This document shows, piece by piece, positions 37,001 through 51,600 of a DNA stretch of 64,000 bases. Under the pieces are notes generated by a model, which saw nothing but the letters and a program-made list of their open reading frames with translations, made no database searches and had not been told where the DNA came from. Every line of letters starts with the position of its first letter. Within the stretch, counting starts at the first letter, position 1. The stretch is from Mytilus californianus (Eukaryota; Mollusca; Bivalvia; Mytilida; Mytilidae), in NCBI RefSeq assembly GCF_021869535.1, contig NW_026262593.1:56843318-56907317 (forward strand), given 5' to 3'. The position numbers and the translations under genes were made by a program.

Positions 37001-40000
37001 GTACGATCATTCTTAAAAAAAAAAAAACACGAAACTAAACGACTGAAAATATTGCAGTTACTTAGTTAAACTTAAAAATACTTAATTGTTCTATAGAAAT
37101 GTAAAATATGAACTGTCATACCATTTGCATGAATACTTTCATGAACGGAAGCTTATACTTCTTGTAAAACCTGGAATGATTAAATAACAGTGTTAATCTT
37201 TCTTATAATTGTTTCAGAATAACCAACAGCGGACTGTATTGAACGTTCATATAATGACATTTGTACAGTAGACTTTGTTACAATAGATGCATTGAAGTCT
37301 GACATAGATATCGTTTGAAAGTTTATAGACCAACCTGCTTAAAATATTGTTTCTATTAAGGAAATAATGATTATATTTTGATAACGTTAAGCAAATGTAT
37401 AATTACTTATCAATTGTGTTCTTAACTGAATGTGTAAGTAGTCTATGAATGTCAACGAGTATTCGAGCATCGTTCGGTAGTACCGAGTATCAAATACCAA
37501 ATCGATACTCGACTTATCGGTTTCCTGTTAGAATATTGCTGTTTTCTTTATATTAAATTGATCATCTTCAGAACCTCTTTCGGAAAATTAAATAAGCACT
37601 GATTCATCATGCTAGTAAATAAAATACATTTTGTTTCGAATGATTGTGCTAAGTTGTCATTTAAAATACCTCGGAAAATACGTAGGCTATTCCTAGGCTA
37701 ACACTTTAAACTTTTGAATTAACCATTCCGTGACATCGGTACCGTCAGAGCAAATATTTTCGTCTGCATCACTGTAATTTACAAAGTTGCAAATGCGACT
37801 GTCCCCAATAGTAATTGACAAGAAAATGTTTCCAAATAAAATAAATTCATTGAATCCTCTGATGACCATCAGTGAATAGTTAAACTTCTAATCTTTACGC
37901 TTTTGTAAACATTAACATGTGCTTTCTTAACGACTACCAAATACTATTCTGTGATATGGTTTTTCCTTGTTATAATTTTTAAATCGATGTTCTTTAAATC
38001 ATACTGATAAGATTATTGTTTTCACTTACTTATTACTTGTAGGTAATGAGCTATCAATTATGTAGGTTAATTTTGCTATTCAGATACTTATGTAGATGGT
38101 TTTTGTCCGTTGAACAACACACCACAGAATGTAAAGTACGTATTTTTGTGTTTTTTGTTCCAGATATATTCCCGAGCGAGTACTCGAGTTTCGCTCGATA
38201 AAACCAATGAGTACTAGATTAGGAATTGTTCACCCAGTTGAGATCCCTAGTAAATACGAGGCAAATTTCAATGCTTAACAGCTAAATACACTTAAGTCGT
38301 TCTATTATTTTTTTGACAGGTAAACTCAGATATTTACAGGTAATAATACTTATCTATTTATTAATTTATTCAATTATTTACAATAACAATTTTTCTCGGC
38401 ATATAGCTATTGTCAAACTCTTCAGGTCTTATTCAATAAGTATTTCTTTTTCTACATGTATATTCATTAATTCGCAACGGACTAATTTCATAGGTCTAGC
38501 AGTTATGTCTTCTGTCGCCTTTATCTTAACCTCAACACGGATAATCTGCCTCTCAAGTTTTCCAGAATCGGACTCGTGTTTATGTTCACAGTTACCATTT
38601 AGAATGGCTGTTGAATGTTCATCCATCGTATACTAATAATTTTTTTTTACCCGATTTGTTTCAGACAAACGAAACACTATTCACTCTGAAATATTCTCAA
38701 TCAAGTTACATGTATGCCTTAAGCTATAACGGGATTTATCATGATCACTTTATATTTTGTTTAAGAGTTCAATATATATGATCAATATATAATTTGAATT
38801 TAATATTTTTTTTCAAAATAAATAATTTATAGTCATATTAATTATGAAAATTAACAAATTTTAGTCATTTATATTATTTTTACCTGCGTTTACCTGTAAA
38901 AATAAATGCGCGCAAAGGTAAAAATATATAATCCCCAAATGCGCGTAAACGTAATGCGCCCATCCTATATATATGATTCACATACACGGGATACACAGAA
39001 TAATAGATTCCTCCAAATTGTTTTGTTATTGATTGTTTTTTTTTTTTTTTTTTTTTTCTTATTTTAATATACAATGAATTTATCTTGTTAAAAACAACTA
39101 CTTTTCATCATTTATCATTTATACAATACGCGAGATTATGCACTTGTGTTTCAAAAGTAACAAATCCTATCGAGTTGCTGGATTTTTTCTTATCTCTTCT
39201 TCAGTATATACAATATTATGATTTTTTTTCCATTGTATTTGGCTAGCTTTTCTAGTTGCAAAATTATTCTTTAACTCCTTTTTATATCACTACAAATTAT
39301 TTTTAATTGATGATGTATAATCAATTTTACTTCACACGAGGGCCACACTTCTTTGTAGAACCTCATGTTCCTTTTAATTACTTTCAGTGGATTGCCCGCC
39401 ATGATACATCAATCCATCAACGACTTAAAAGTAAGGATGGAAACTATAAACAACATGAAACCTTTACTTAAAATTTTGCATCTTATGTGTTTTCTAGAAT
39501 GTGCGTATAATAAAATCCTCATAAGTTTGTGAAAAATTAAATTGTTTTTTTCGTTTAGTTTTTCGTTGACTGGGTACAAGATAATCATATGTTTTTAAGT
39601 ATAATGTAAATATCGTTAATCAATATTTTTAACTGCAAATATTTTAACATGTTTAATAGAAATGTACTATTGTTCAACATACATGTGTATACAACACAAT
39701 ATTATCTGGCTGAAAAAAGTAGCAAATATTCTAACGACCAGCAATTGTTATCAAATACTTTTAAAAATAAATGCGCTAAAATTAAGGGCACATGGCAACA
39801 AAAAAACTCTTTTTAACAAAATTGTCATAACTGGTGATAAAAAAGGTTTGTGATCATGACAAAATCGAGACGAATACACCTTATGAATAAAGAGAGATGT
39901 GATAGATACGTCAAGGAGACATCAACCTAACAACACAAATAACTAAAAGCCGTCAACAATAGACCGTGTACAAAATACGTCAAACTTGAAATGTTTCGAT

Positions 40001-42607
40001 GGTCCTACAGTTGTATTTAGCACAAATACTTTAACTGTTTGGGAAGTGTGTACAGGGTACGGCTGTTATTTAGAACTGGGTAAAACTGATTAAGGATGAA
40101 TTACACAACATAGGACCAGGTGTATTGTGACTACACCAGTCTAAACTGACATTTGAAACGCTATTTCACTTATAAAACAGCGCCTATTAGATATAAAAAC
40201 ACAAGAACTATATTCTTTGTCGGAAAACAGTAGCAAATATGTGTGTTATTTACAAAAATATAATCACAAACCTAGATTTACAATATCACTTGACTAAATA
40301 TATCCCTCCTCTATACCAAAAGGCTACTAAAAATAATAAAACTATCTGCTCATTCACTAAATATTGAGACTGGTCGTTTTTTGAATGTACCAATAATGAA
40401 TCGTTTATGCAAATATGTAGTCAATGTATTGAGGAAGAGTTCCACTTTATTCTTTTGTGTTCGGCACTACGTGTATAGACCGAGAGTATATAAACTGATA
40501 CAGTTGTTAACTCTACAACTGAATGTTAAGAAGTTGACATTTTTGGGAAAATTTATTATCCTTGTTTTTAAAAGGTGGGACAATATTTTACAAAATAATT
40601 AACATTCTCTGTCTTCATGTTTTATTTCAATTATAATCTGTTACTTCTTGTTTACACCAATGAGCTGTATAGCTTAATGTATTAACGTATATATTATGTT
40701 GTATTTTTAGAAGACCTACTTTAAAACCGTCCTATAATACAGTAATGTGTGTGTATGTTTCTTGTTTGAATTATCATGTATGAGGGTATGAATGGCTTAC
40801 CACCATGAATGAGGGTATACGTATGGATAAGGTTTACAGATGAGAAAATAAGTGTAAAAAAGAAAAGATTAAATGATTAGAAGAAAGAAATGAATACAAA
40901 AGTATAGAAAACAAATTAAAAGTGTGACGATATATAAAGAATAGAGAACAATTGGCAGAAAATCGAAGAGAAGAAATGGTCCAAAAATAAAAATCTACCA
41001 CCCCACCCCCTAAATCACCACAACCATAACCATTCCATTTCATTCCCAGCACACACCACCACCAGTATCCACTTTCGCATATTTATATATCTATACAAAT
41101 ATTCAATTTTGATTTCATGGTGTCCCCCAGACATCGGGGTTCTGGGTCCGCCCCTGTCATATTAACATGTGGTCCGTGATAATGAATAAACTTGCCAAAT
41201 TTTTCAAATAGGTGACTTCCAGATCCAATAATTCGGGTGCAACATTGACTATACAAACCACCTTGTACTATAGTTTTATATGTATTTTATAATACATGAT
41301 CAAAAGTCAATATTTTTAACAAATAACTTACTTACTTTCTAGCGGCAAACCAGAGTATGTCTTTGAGCAAACCAACTTGAGAAAAACCGCCCTTTTTTAC
41401 TCTGATTATAACTCAAAATTGACTTTTAAAAAACAAGAATGTGTCCATAGTTCACGGATGCCCCACTCGCACTATCATTTATATGTTCAGTGGACCGTGA
41501 AATTGGGGTCAAAAATCTAATGTGGCATTTAAATTAAAAGATCATATTATAGGGAACATGTGTATACTAAGTTTCAAGTTGATTGGACTTCAACTTCATC
41601 AAAAACTACCTTGTACAGAAACTTTAACCTGAAGCGGGACATATGGACGAACGGACGGACGCACAGACCAGAAAACATAATGTCCTTCTTTATCGTGGCA
41701 AAAATAGAAGTTTTACTTTATTCCAATTGATACAAAAAAAAATGGCTCCGTTAATAAAGTTTTTTTTCGATTATTCTTTCATCGAACTACTATGAACCAA
41801 GGATAGTAAATCTATACACATCCTTGTATCAACTAATCAATTGGTAACGATCAAAAGACAATTGTTTATTGGATAAGGTCAATTAAACATGATGCTTGGG
41901 AATTTTAGTCGTGTGTCACGTGCAGGGTGGCACGCGCCGATCGTGATTAAAAAGTCGTTTTACTTCAAAAATTATAATATCAGTCTATTGATACAAAACT
42001 TCATTTTCATACTTTACATGCTTATATCTTCTTGTATCCATGTTTGTGTGCTCCTAAAACATCCTGTAGTGCATTAATGCAAAAAATTTGTTCTTGGTAC
42101 ACCCAGAGACATATGTGTCTTTTGATCCATTAAGAAGACCTTCGTAGTACTTCTATACATGCATCGCTGGCAATTCTCACTTGGAGTATATGTTTAATTT
42201 CAAATTTGTAATAAATAAGTACAACAAAAACAAAAACAAACGACTTAGCTCTTAAATGTTAGAAGATTGTATTTTATAGTATATAACATTTCGTCAGAGC
42301 GTAAGCAAATGCTTTCTTCTCAGTCAAAATATTAATAATTCTAATACATAAAGTTGTACAAATAAGAGTTTAATGTTTTACATAAATTATAGCAAACGGG
42401 TTTTGTCTGCAAATACATGTACGCTAATCAAGAACTTGAAACCTTCTGGACATTCATTAATTCGTTAGACTCGCTGTACTAATGCGACAAATACTTCTAA
42501 TGTATGTTCTCTTCATAAATTAGTTCCCCGCATTTTTCATGGACAAAAAACTTAGTTCTTAATAAGAAGTCCTTTGCGGTATTTCTACACACTTGGTTTC
42601 TATGGAT

Positions 42608-42639
<32 letters not shown>

Positions 42640-45600
42640 CAAGTCTAAATTGAAATCAACGTTCAAACCTATGATTGCGTTGGATAAAAACCGCAATTTT
42701 TATACGTGTGCATGCAAAACAAATTTCTTGGTAGAGGGGTCTAAATACAGCACAAACAACATTTTCCAAAAGACCAAAAAGTGAAAAAGTATATTTTAAC
42801 AAAACGCATTTGACTAGCAGGTCGAACAACGGATGTTCTTAAACCCCTGCTGACTGCCATGGCGATTGCCAAATAAACGGATCACAGATGTAACAAAATG
42901 GATCTTAATTTTAATCTAATACCAAATAGAAAAAACAAAAAACTTGCGGAAAAGATGGTATACCGCAAACATGAGGTGCAAAAATTTGTACACCATAACC
43001 GGATTTCGACAATTAATGTCTCTTCAGTGATGTTAGGAATCGAAACGGTATTTGCAAGGCCATATAATTTACCTCAATTTGGGATTGACTCTTGAATTTT
43101 GAAGAGTCGAAATAGGATGAACGGATCATATAAACCCGAAGGCAAATATAATACAAGCCCAAACGAAAAAATATAAACAAGTCTAAATTAAAAACAACGT
43201 TCAAATCTATGATTGCGTTGGATAAAAACCGCAATTTTTATACGTGTGCATGCAAAACAAATTTCTTGGTAGAGGGGTCTAAATACAGCACAAACAACAT
43301 ATACATATATTATTCGAGGAGGAACAACAGTGTAGGTGCCGTGTGCAAAACTGTTCATGTCACTTGTTACGATTTCAGCTTCCGTTTAGCAATTTTAAAA
43401 ATTGTAAAAGATTGATTTGTATGTGTTTTAAAATCAAATATACTCTACTGCATTAATGGAAAATATAGCAAGTTTTCACAGAGAAAGATTTATTTTTGAT
43501 TTAAAATAATAGTTACCTATTATAATTATGCTTTTATATAAAAACAAATAATGTATTTATTACTTTATGGGGGCAAATTGTAACTTTGAAGATTATATTC
43601 AGTAATGGCGGGATCGATATCTATAAAAATACGAGGAACAAGTTTGTGTTAATATTTCGTAAGTTCGCCAGTAGAAGTCATTGACAACTTTTAACAGTTA
43701 AAGAATATTGTATATACAATCTTACACATAAAAGGTCTCTTTAAGTCTCCATCTGTTGCTGCATAGTACAATGTTAAAAAGCACCGAAATATATTTGTTA
43801 AATACGTGAGTCAATACGTAACCCTAAGGCATAAAAACTACTTTTTTGTGTATTTTGATTATATTCAAGATAAGATGAAAATGTTACACCTGAAAAACCA
43901 TGAAAAAAAATAACTTTTTAAATTAAAATATTTTTCTTAAAATTGTTTTAGAATTTGTGTATTGGTCAGCTTCGTTTTCTCGGTTTTTTTTGTTTGTTTT
44001 ATTGTTTTTTTTGTTCTTTTATTTTTTTTTTACAAATAAACGGAGAATGAAAACAATATTTATAATTTTGTAATAAATTAAATTTGGTCCCAAATAAAAC
44101 TTAAAATCAATCAAATGAATTCAATCTATGTCCATGCGTATATATGAAATAAGCCCTCAGGGATAAGAATGACAAGTATGTATATTCACGACAAATAATG
44201 ACCATTACAAAATTCGTGTATAATGTGTTCATGGACGTATATTGTATAACCATTAGAACTGTATATAACTTTTTATATTTATAATTTATAATCTCAGTTA
44301 ACGAATTTCGAATGTCCAGTTGATGTTGACGCCACGAACTGCTTGTAATAGATGACACGTTTTCACCGCGACCGATTGATTATATAAGACAAATCTTCGT
44401 GCCGTGTGCAAATTGTCGTCCCTCCTCTGATATATAATTAGAGTTCCGTCTGAAATTCTGTTTTTTCTTAAAATGAGGAATACCTAATTTACTAGCAATA
44501 ATTTCACAGAAGTGTTCGCTCTTTGCATACTTAAATACAAAGTTCCATGTAACTGTGTAGAATTCTCACTTAAAATGTTTTACATATGTTATTTTTGGGG
44601 CTTTTTATAGCTGACTATGCGGTATGGGTGTATATGTAAAACTTAGAATATTTACACGCCATTCGTTCTTCCTTAAATATGATCATTATATCCAGCTTTC
44701 AAAGAATTTTTCGAATTACACGTGTATGTCTGACCGCCTATTAGATTTTCTATTTAGAAATCGTTTTGTATTACAAATCATGACAGAGCGTAGGCAAATA
44801 CTGTCCTCTCAGTCAAATATTAATAGTGTACAACATGTCCACGTTTTTCGAGAATCAGATTCAGCAACCAACGGCCGCTCCACTAAATAAATGCCTCTAC
44901 AAAGAGAACTGCATAAGCTATCGTTTGTTAGCGAGGGTATACTATACAGATAATTCCTTGCCCCTCCCTCGCAAAAAAAATGCATACGGAATAAAAAAAT
45001 TAAGAAAAGTATATTAAATTGTTATAGAATAGCGACATTCGATGTCAGCAACTGCCGTCGTCAAAGTTTTACTTTCATATCAATAATTTCCAAAACGTGA
45101 CAATATACGGTGCACGTGACAGGTATACTTACACTTCATGTGGACATTTTATATTATATTATTTAGATATTTCAATTTTATTCAACAAATTTTCTTTTGT
45201 GCAGCATTTAGAAGTCTTGCATCAACAACTATAATTTACTTAATTTATTGATATGTATTTTTTTTAAGGGGGAATATTTGATGAAGATAAATTATCTTAC
45301 GAAAATCAATAACGTTTGGAATGGACAGACGATAGAAATATCTATCGGGGTTTCTTTTCTGCTTGAGTGATTTTCCTTACAAGGAGGCTGACTTTTTAAA
45401 GTTTAAAAGGAATTAACATCAGTTTGAATTATTTTAACGGGAGCGTGGCTTGTTAGTTTGACGGTGGTTAACTGGGTCTTAAAATATCTTGAATGACCGC
45501 AAGGGAATCTATTTGACTTGTATTAAAATAGTTTGAAATAGATGGAATAAGATAGAAAACCGTTTTTAATTTTTGTTAATCTGATTCAATATTCCAGTAA

Positions 45601-48600
45601 CCTTTTTTAAAGATGGGTAATACCTATTTGGCCGTTTAAGCTAATTTCTGGTTACTAGTGTAATCTAATATAATTAAGGCTGGGAAACTGATAGGTTTCA
45701 AATCGAGTGAAAATTGGATATCGCTCTTTGAAATTCGAGTTTTATTTAATTCCAATATAATTCATTTAGTGATTATGTTTCCTTTTGTTGTTTCAGAGCT
45801 AAAATATGGAAGTTTTTATCAAACAATCACAGCCTTTCCCCCATGTACTGCAATATTAAATGATTTCCTTAAAACAAGTTTTTAAATAAAGATATTAGTT
45901 ACAACAATTACAAATACGAACATATTTAAGCACACCTTATATGGTGCGCACGACTGTAATGACTCATCACATTGATTATTGGAGTGTAAAGGATGTTTAG
46001 TACATTTTGTAAATGTAACATGTTAACAAAACATGAACAAATAAGTGAGTACTGTATGTTTTATACGTTATGACGAAAATTACTGTAAAAAAAACCTTCG
46101 TGGTTTCTGTTAAACATTGGGCTTGATTTACCACAGAATTCCTATTTGGTATTAAATACAATGAAAAAAATACACGTTATTACTGACAACAATTATTCCT
46201 ATTGATAACGATGTTTTTAAATTTTTTACGTTAAATCAGACAGCCTACAAATGAAACGTAATTCATTTGATGTAAGTTAAGGTCTTTCATTAAAGCCTTT
46301 CCTGAAAAATATTCTAGAAAAATGGGTAACTTTGTGAAGATTAATTATGATTTTGAATCAGTCTCCGTGTATAAACTTAGAATTTGTTAAGAGTTCAAGT
46401 TTTGAACTCCCACAGGCAATGCTGACCGGAGATCTTCTTATCTTTTACTCTTCCATTTGATTAACAGATAGATACATATATCGCTCATGAATTCAAATCA
46501 CTTTTTCGTTTTTGTAAATGTAATTTTTGAGTTTAAGTTTTTAGGTTGAAGATAAAGCAAACCAAAGAATTTCAAATCCGCCAAACTTATAAAGTGTTAT
46601 TTTTACTTTAACATTAGTGTGCTTAGTTGAAATTTGAGTCTTAATAGAGAATATATACTTTCATTTAACAAAAAAGCAGAAGAAGAAAAAAAGCCAATTT
46701 CCCATAGTGATATGCCCAACTTACAAGCATTTATCATGTAATGGAAGTAATGATGTTCAAAAGATATTTAATGATGTTTATACACTTTGAATATTAGATA
46801 TAAAACAGTAGAAGAAAAATGTCTTGCTACTTTGCCAAACAGATATAATCGAACATGTTTTCATCCAGCTATGTCTTTAGAAAAGTATTTCATTACTTCA
46901 AATTCAGATAAGATCTCATTCATTTCACTATTAAAATAAAAAATTCCGAAATTCTGCATCACTTCATTTGCATGTTCATGTGAATATCAATATAGGCCTA
47001 TCAGTTGTATTCAGTACTAAGCAATAACGCAAACGACTTGCATTTGGCATACACATATGTCTTGTGTTCACCCTCTTGAGATAATTGCAATGACACATTT
47101 GCAAAAGGGAAAAACAAATTATTATTCGCTCACTCAAATTTGGTTAGAATATTATAAAAAGATGCGCAATTGACTGATAGATATTCACACCAGGTACCCT
47201 CTATTCATTTCTAAATTGACACTTAGTTCCCTGAACCATGTTGAAAAAAAAGTTTTCGAAGAAACACCCGAAAATATTAAGTATTATGTTTCCCTTATAA
47301 CTACGTGTATTTGATTAATCACACGTTCCATTGTTTGACAAGCTAATTAGTATCGAACAAGTTATTTTCAGGGACGTACAATAATTCAGATGAAATCTGA
47401 TGCTGATAGAGAAACTGTTGCAGTTAAATCGTACATTTTTTCACTAATATATCCAATTGGGCTATATTAATTACATAAGGTCAATATTTATTTATATGGT
47501 TTTGGATAGTAGATGTTCAAGAAAGGCGAAAAATACCAAAAAGACATTCAAACTCATAATTCGAAAAAAAACTGACAACGTCATGGCAAAAAAGAAGAAA
47601 AAAAAACATAGAGACAAACAACAGTATCCATATCACAGCAAAGAAACCCTAAGATAGAAAAAAACGAAGCCCTCCCCTCCCAAAGAAACCCTCAGTGCTC
47701 CAGAAGTGTAATCAGACCCTGCTCCACATGTGGCACCCGACGTGTTGTTCATGCAAGTACAAATCTGGTGATTCATTTCAATAAAGAAAAGCGACAAGGA
47801 AGAGACAAAAAGAAATAAAAAACAAACATTCATTGAGTCCAACGGGTTAAGGAGTATATATCTTTTGCATTTCTTCGCGTTTTGCCTTGTTTGACAAAAT
47901 TTGTATTGGGCTTTCTAATTTGAAAGGACCTACATGCATTTACGAAAGCAGCCATGTTCTTAAGGTGTATCTTGATGTGGTAGTGTTATCCTTTCTTATA
48001 AAATGAACAATGATTATTTTGTCTGAACTTAAGGATGTACTTAGGTCAGGTTTATGAATTATTGTCAGATGTTCTGACTCCTTGGTTTTTTTTCCTACGA
48101 TACAGGGTAAACTATTTTGTACCATAACACCCATTGTTCTTTTCATATAAGACTTCGATAGCTCATAAAATGTCATTTATCAAAATTTAAGCAAATTCTA
48201 GATTTCTTTTCTTTTGATTTGAGATCCAAAAAATATCAATGCAAATATAAGGTAAAAATCCGAGTAAACCTTTTCCCGGCATTTTTTAAAACTTAAATAT
48301 CTAGAAAAGGAGCTCCATAACCTATCAACATTTTTAACTTATTTTTTTCATTAACTAATGTTCTTCTGACTTATAGTATCAATTTTAAATTCTAGATTTT
48401 TTTAATTTCACCTAAGTACATCCTTAAATATTGTTTTTGTTTCACCAAAATATTTGTAGCTCACAAGTTCCACTAGGAAGAAAATAAATTTTATGTTCCG
48501 AATTATAGTAACATGTTGCGATATGTTACATCTATGCTCTGCTAATGTGCTGGTGAAAGTGTTTTAAGTGTTGCATTGTTTACATCGCTTACAATGGCTT

Positions 48601-51600
48601 AGAAGTTGGTTTAGATTATAAAATGTATTACAGTACTACAGACAATTTAAAAAATAGGAAAACTCTTCACTTACCAAATTAAAGGACCTGCCTCCATACT
48701 TATCATTAATAAAGGCAACACAATCATGTGCACAACAGCAAGACCAAAGAAGCACACACTCTAGATAACAAATATGAATAACAAGATTTGAAAAAAATAT
48801 ATCCAATCATTGGTATCTTCTTATCTTTTCACTTAAGTTAACATTACTTGTCTAAATTATTGTATTTTTCAAATTGGTAACTTTGAGCCAATCAAAAAAG
48901 GTTGAAAATGTTCACAGAACATTATCTTCAAATTCTCCAGTGTGTCGCTTAAATACATGTTTGTTTTATAATTTCGAAAAACGGTTGTCTCAATTTTATC
49001 GTTTTGTTGCATGAAACTAAATACCATTACATCAGTTTTTACATTTTATTCCTATTGTAAATATTATAAATATTTGTTTTCAATAGATAGGCAAAAACAG
49101 CCATATGAAGACGAAATTCTCTTCTTCTGGATGTTTATTTTTGTATTTTCTTTTGTTTTATTGATAACAATACACACTTAATTTGTCTTGAGAATCAGTT
49201 GTCCCCCTGCTTTAATCAAGTCCTTACTTTTAATTTAAGCGTAATTACAGGTATTCTTTCACATATATCTTTACTGATGATTACTATAATCCTAAACTAA
49301 CCGTTTGAATATCTAACTTTTCTGTACCGTACCACATTTCATTTAAGATATTCTTCACTGTGCTGTTGTCGAGAAAAGTCTTATTTTGAGTCTTGATAGC
49401 ATCCTCTATATATCCATGATTTACCAATAGCCGTCCAGCATGGTTAATATGGTCTCCCAATTCTTGTTCTTCTTTTTTTTCTGAATCTTTATCAGAATTG
49501 TGTAATTTGTTCTCTCTTATTTTCGTAGATACATCCTTTTTTTTCTTGTCAGCCTCGTAAATACAGCTTGTTATTCGAATTGCTCTCTGGGTAATTGCAC
49601 TTTAAAAAAGGGTTACAATGCTAACAGAAAAACAGCTTTGATTTTATTTTTCGTAGATCTCGAATTGAAGGGTTATGCGCTATAAATTTAATGGATCGAT
49701 TAGCATTTACCAGATTTATGATTTTTGGTCATATGGGGTTTTAATGTTTACAGTTATTGCTTTTTTTGAATTTAGATAACAAATGCAAATGTTGGGTCGT
49801 AAAAAAATTGTGAAGGAAATAAAAGTAAACATCAAAATATCCGATGATTATTAATTAGTTTATAAACTTTTTGTTGGCGCTTTGATGAGCTATACGTTTA
49901 AGTGTAGTGCTACATGAGTTTTCGCTCGTGAATCAACGTTGGTAAAGCGAATGGTGTATTTTATGGACCAAACACATGAAATGAAGTAAACTAAGGCAAG
50001 GATATTTAAAACATCTAAGATGTTAATGCTAATGGTAAAGTATGCGATACGACACAATACATTTCAAGGTTAAATTATAATTACCGTTTGAATCGTTGCA
50101 ATTGCTCCTTCTGGAATGAATTTGTACTCCAGTGGCTGACTTCATCTTCTAAGATTACACATCCGATGAGAATATAACGAATCCTAATCTGAATTATAAA
50201 ACATATCAATACAAGAAGATTTTAGCTGGTAAGTTATGTTAATATGCTTAACTTCTCATTTGAAGACATGTTTTTTTAACAGATTAATAGGTTTAGGACA
50301 TCATTCGTAAATATAGATCATTATGCAGACATCTAATACGTTCAGGTATTTCACATCCGATCTTTTATGGTAATATTCTATACAAAGCACACAAATGTAG
50401 TCAGCATGGTCATTCACCACAAAAGCTAATCAAACCGTTGAACAGACTTATTCAGAAGGGATAAACTTACGATACTGTTGTCAGGTCATAAAAGATGGCA
50501 TATTTTGGAAGTAACATTGATTCACTCGTAGGGTCTTTGCATCGGGAATAAACACATCTATTCTAAAACCAGTTGTTGGCATGATACGGATATGTTTTTC
50601 TCATATAGTTTATGATGGTATGATACTAAACCCCTTACGGGAGGGATTGTGCTTGATATTCATATGACGAAGACATAATCTTTCAATAAGTTTAATTGAG
50701 GTCTGGAGCTGGCATGTCTTTTTTAATTTATGTATCATTGTCGTTTTGCGTAGTTTCTCCTGCTTCTTATTCCGACATCGGACTCGGACTTTTTAAAACT
50801 AGGCTTCACTGTGCGTATTGCCGTGTGTTTGTTTAGTCAACATTGGCTAGGGGTAATGGAGGAAGGTTGAGATCTAACAAAACATGTTTAACCCCGCCGC
50901 AATGTTGCGCCTGTTGCAAGTCAGGACCCCCTGACATTTGTTAGTTTTGTATGATTTTTTAATTTTAGCTCATTTATATGTTTTGGAGTTAAGTGTGACG
51001 TCCATTTTTACTGAATTAGTACACATTTTTGTTTAGGGGCAGCTGAAGCTCGCCTCATGGTGCGGGATTTTCAACTATTTGGTCTGCTTGTTGTCTCTTT
51101 CATACAATCCACATTTCCGTTCTCAATTTGATTGAATAATTCCTCATTAAAATCCACGATGCATAAACTTGTAATGTTAACTAAATATCTAAATCTGTAC
51201 AGTACACATGGTTATGATTATACAAGATGAGTCTAGTTGTTTTTTGTTTTAAATATACATTGTAGAAATCAATTTCAAAAACGATAAACAATCGTATTAC
51301 ATTATTTGAGTTTGATAATAAGTCTAAAGTTATTGAAAACTGGAATCATTGTAAAACATCTTTTTAGAAGTCTTACTACGATTTGTTGATGAATTAACAC
51401 CTGTAGTTTACGTTACAAGATTGTGATTGTTCTACTTCTTTCTGATTTATCTTCAATGACAGTAAAAATAATCTGCATGATATAAACTTTAACCATATCA
51501 AAAGTATATAGGATGGACGATGCAATATGTCAAATCTTATCGACAATCCAAAGTTGAACAGTGGTTGGCACCGTTGTTTTATGTGTAATGTGAGCTTGAA

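Larger units (their letters stand above)
37175..48670. other. Longest intron of the channel gene
   Basis: Separates the pre-S1 helix from the membrane domain. Holds the nested 38.5-kb ORF, the LINE end at 40.4 kb, the 41.5-kb repeat, the 42.6/43.2-kb pair and a Penelope-like tail at 47.6 kb. A frame near 44.29-44.45 kb on the minus strand (RRDDNLHTARRFVLYNQSVA) looks coding-like but has no clear splice partners. Confidence 0.6.

Noticed and set aside
42593..42784. ORFs covering the 42.6 and 43.2 kb repeat units
   Set aside because: They follow the repeat unit and the TA microsatellite and stop differently in each copy.
44390..44400. TATATAA-like word as a promoter
   Set aside because: Such words are frequent by chance in DNA this AT-rich; no other promoter feature or transcript start supports it.
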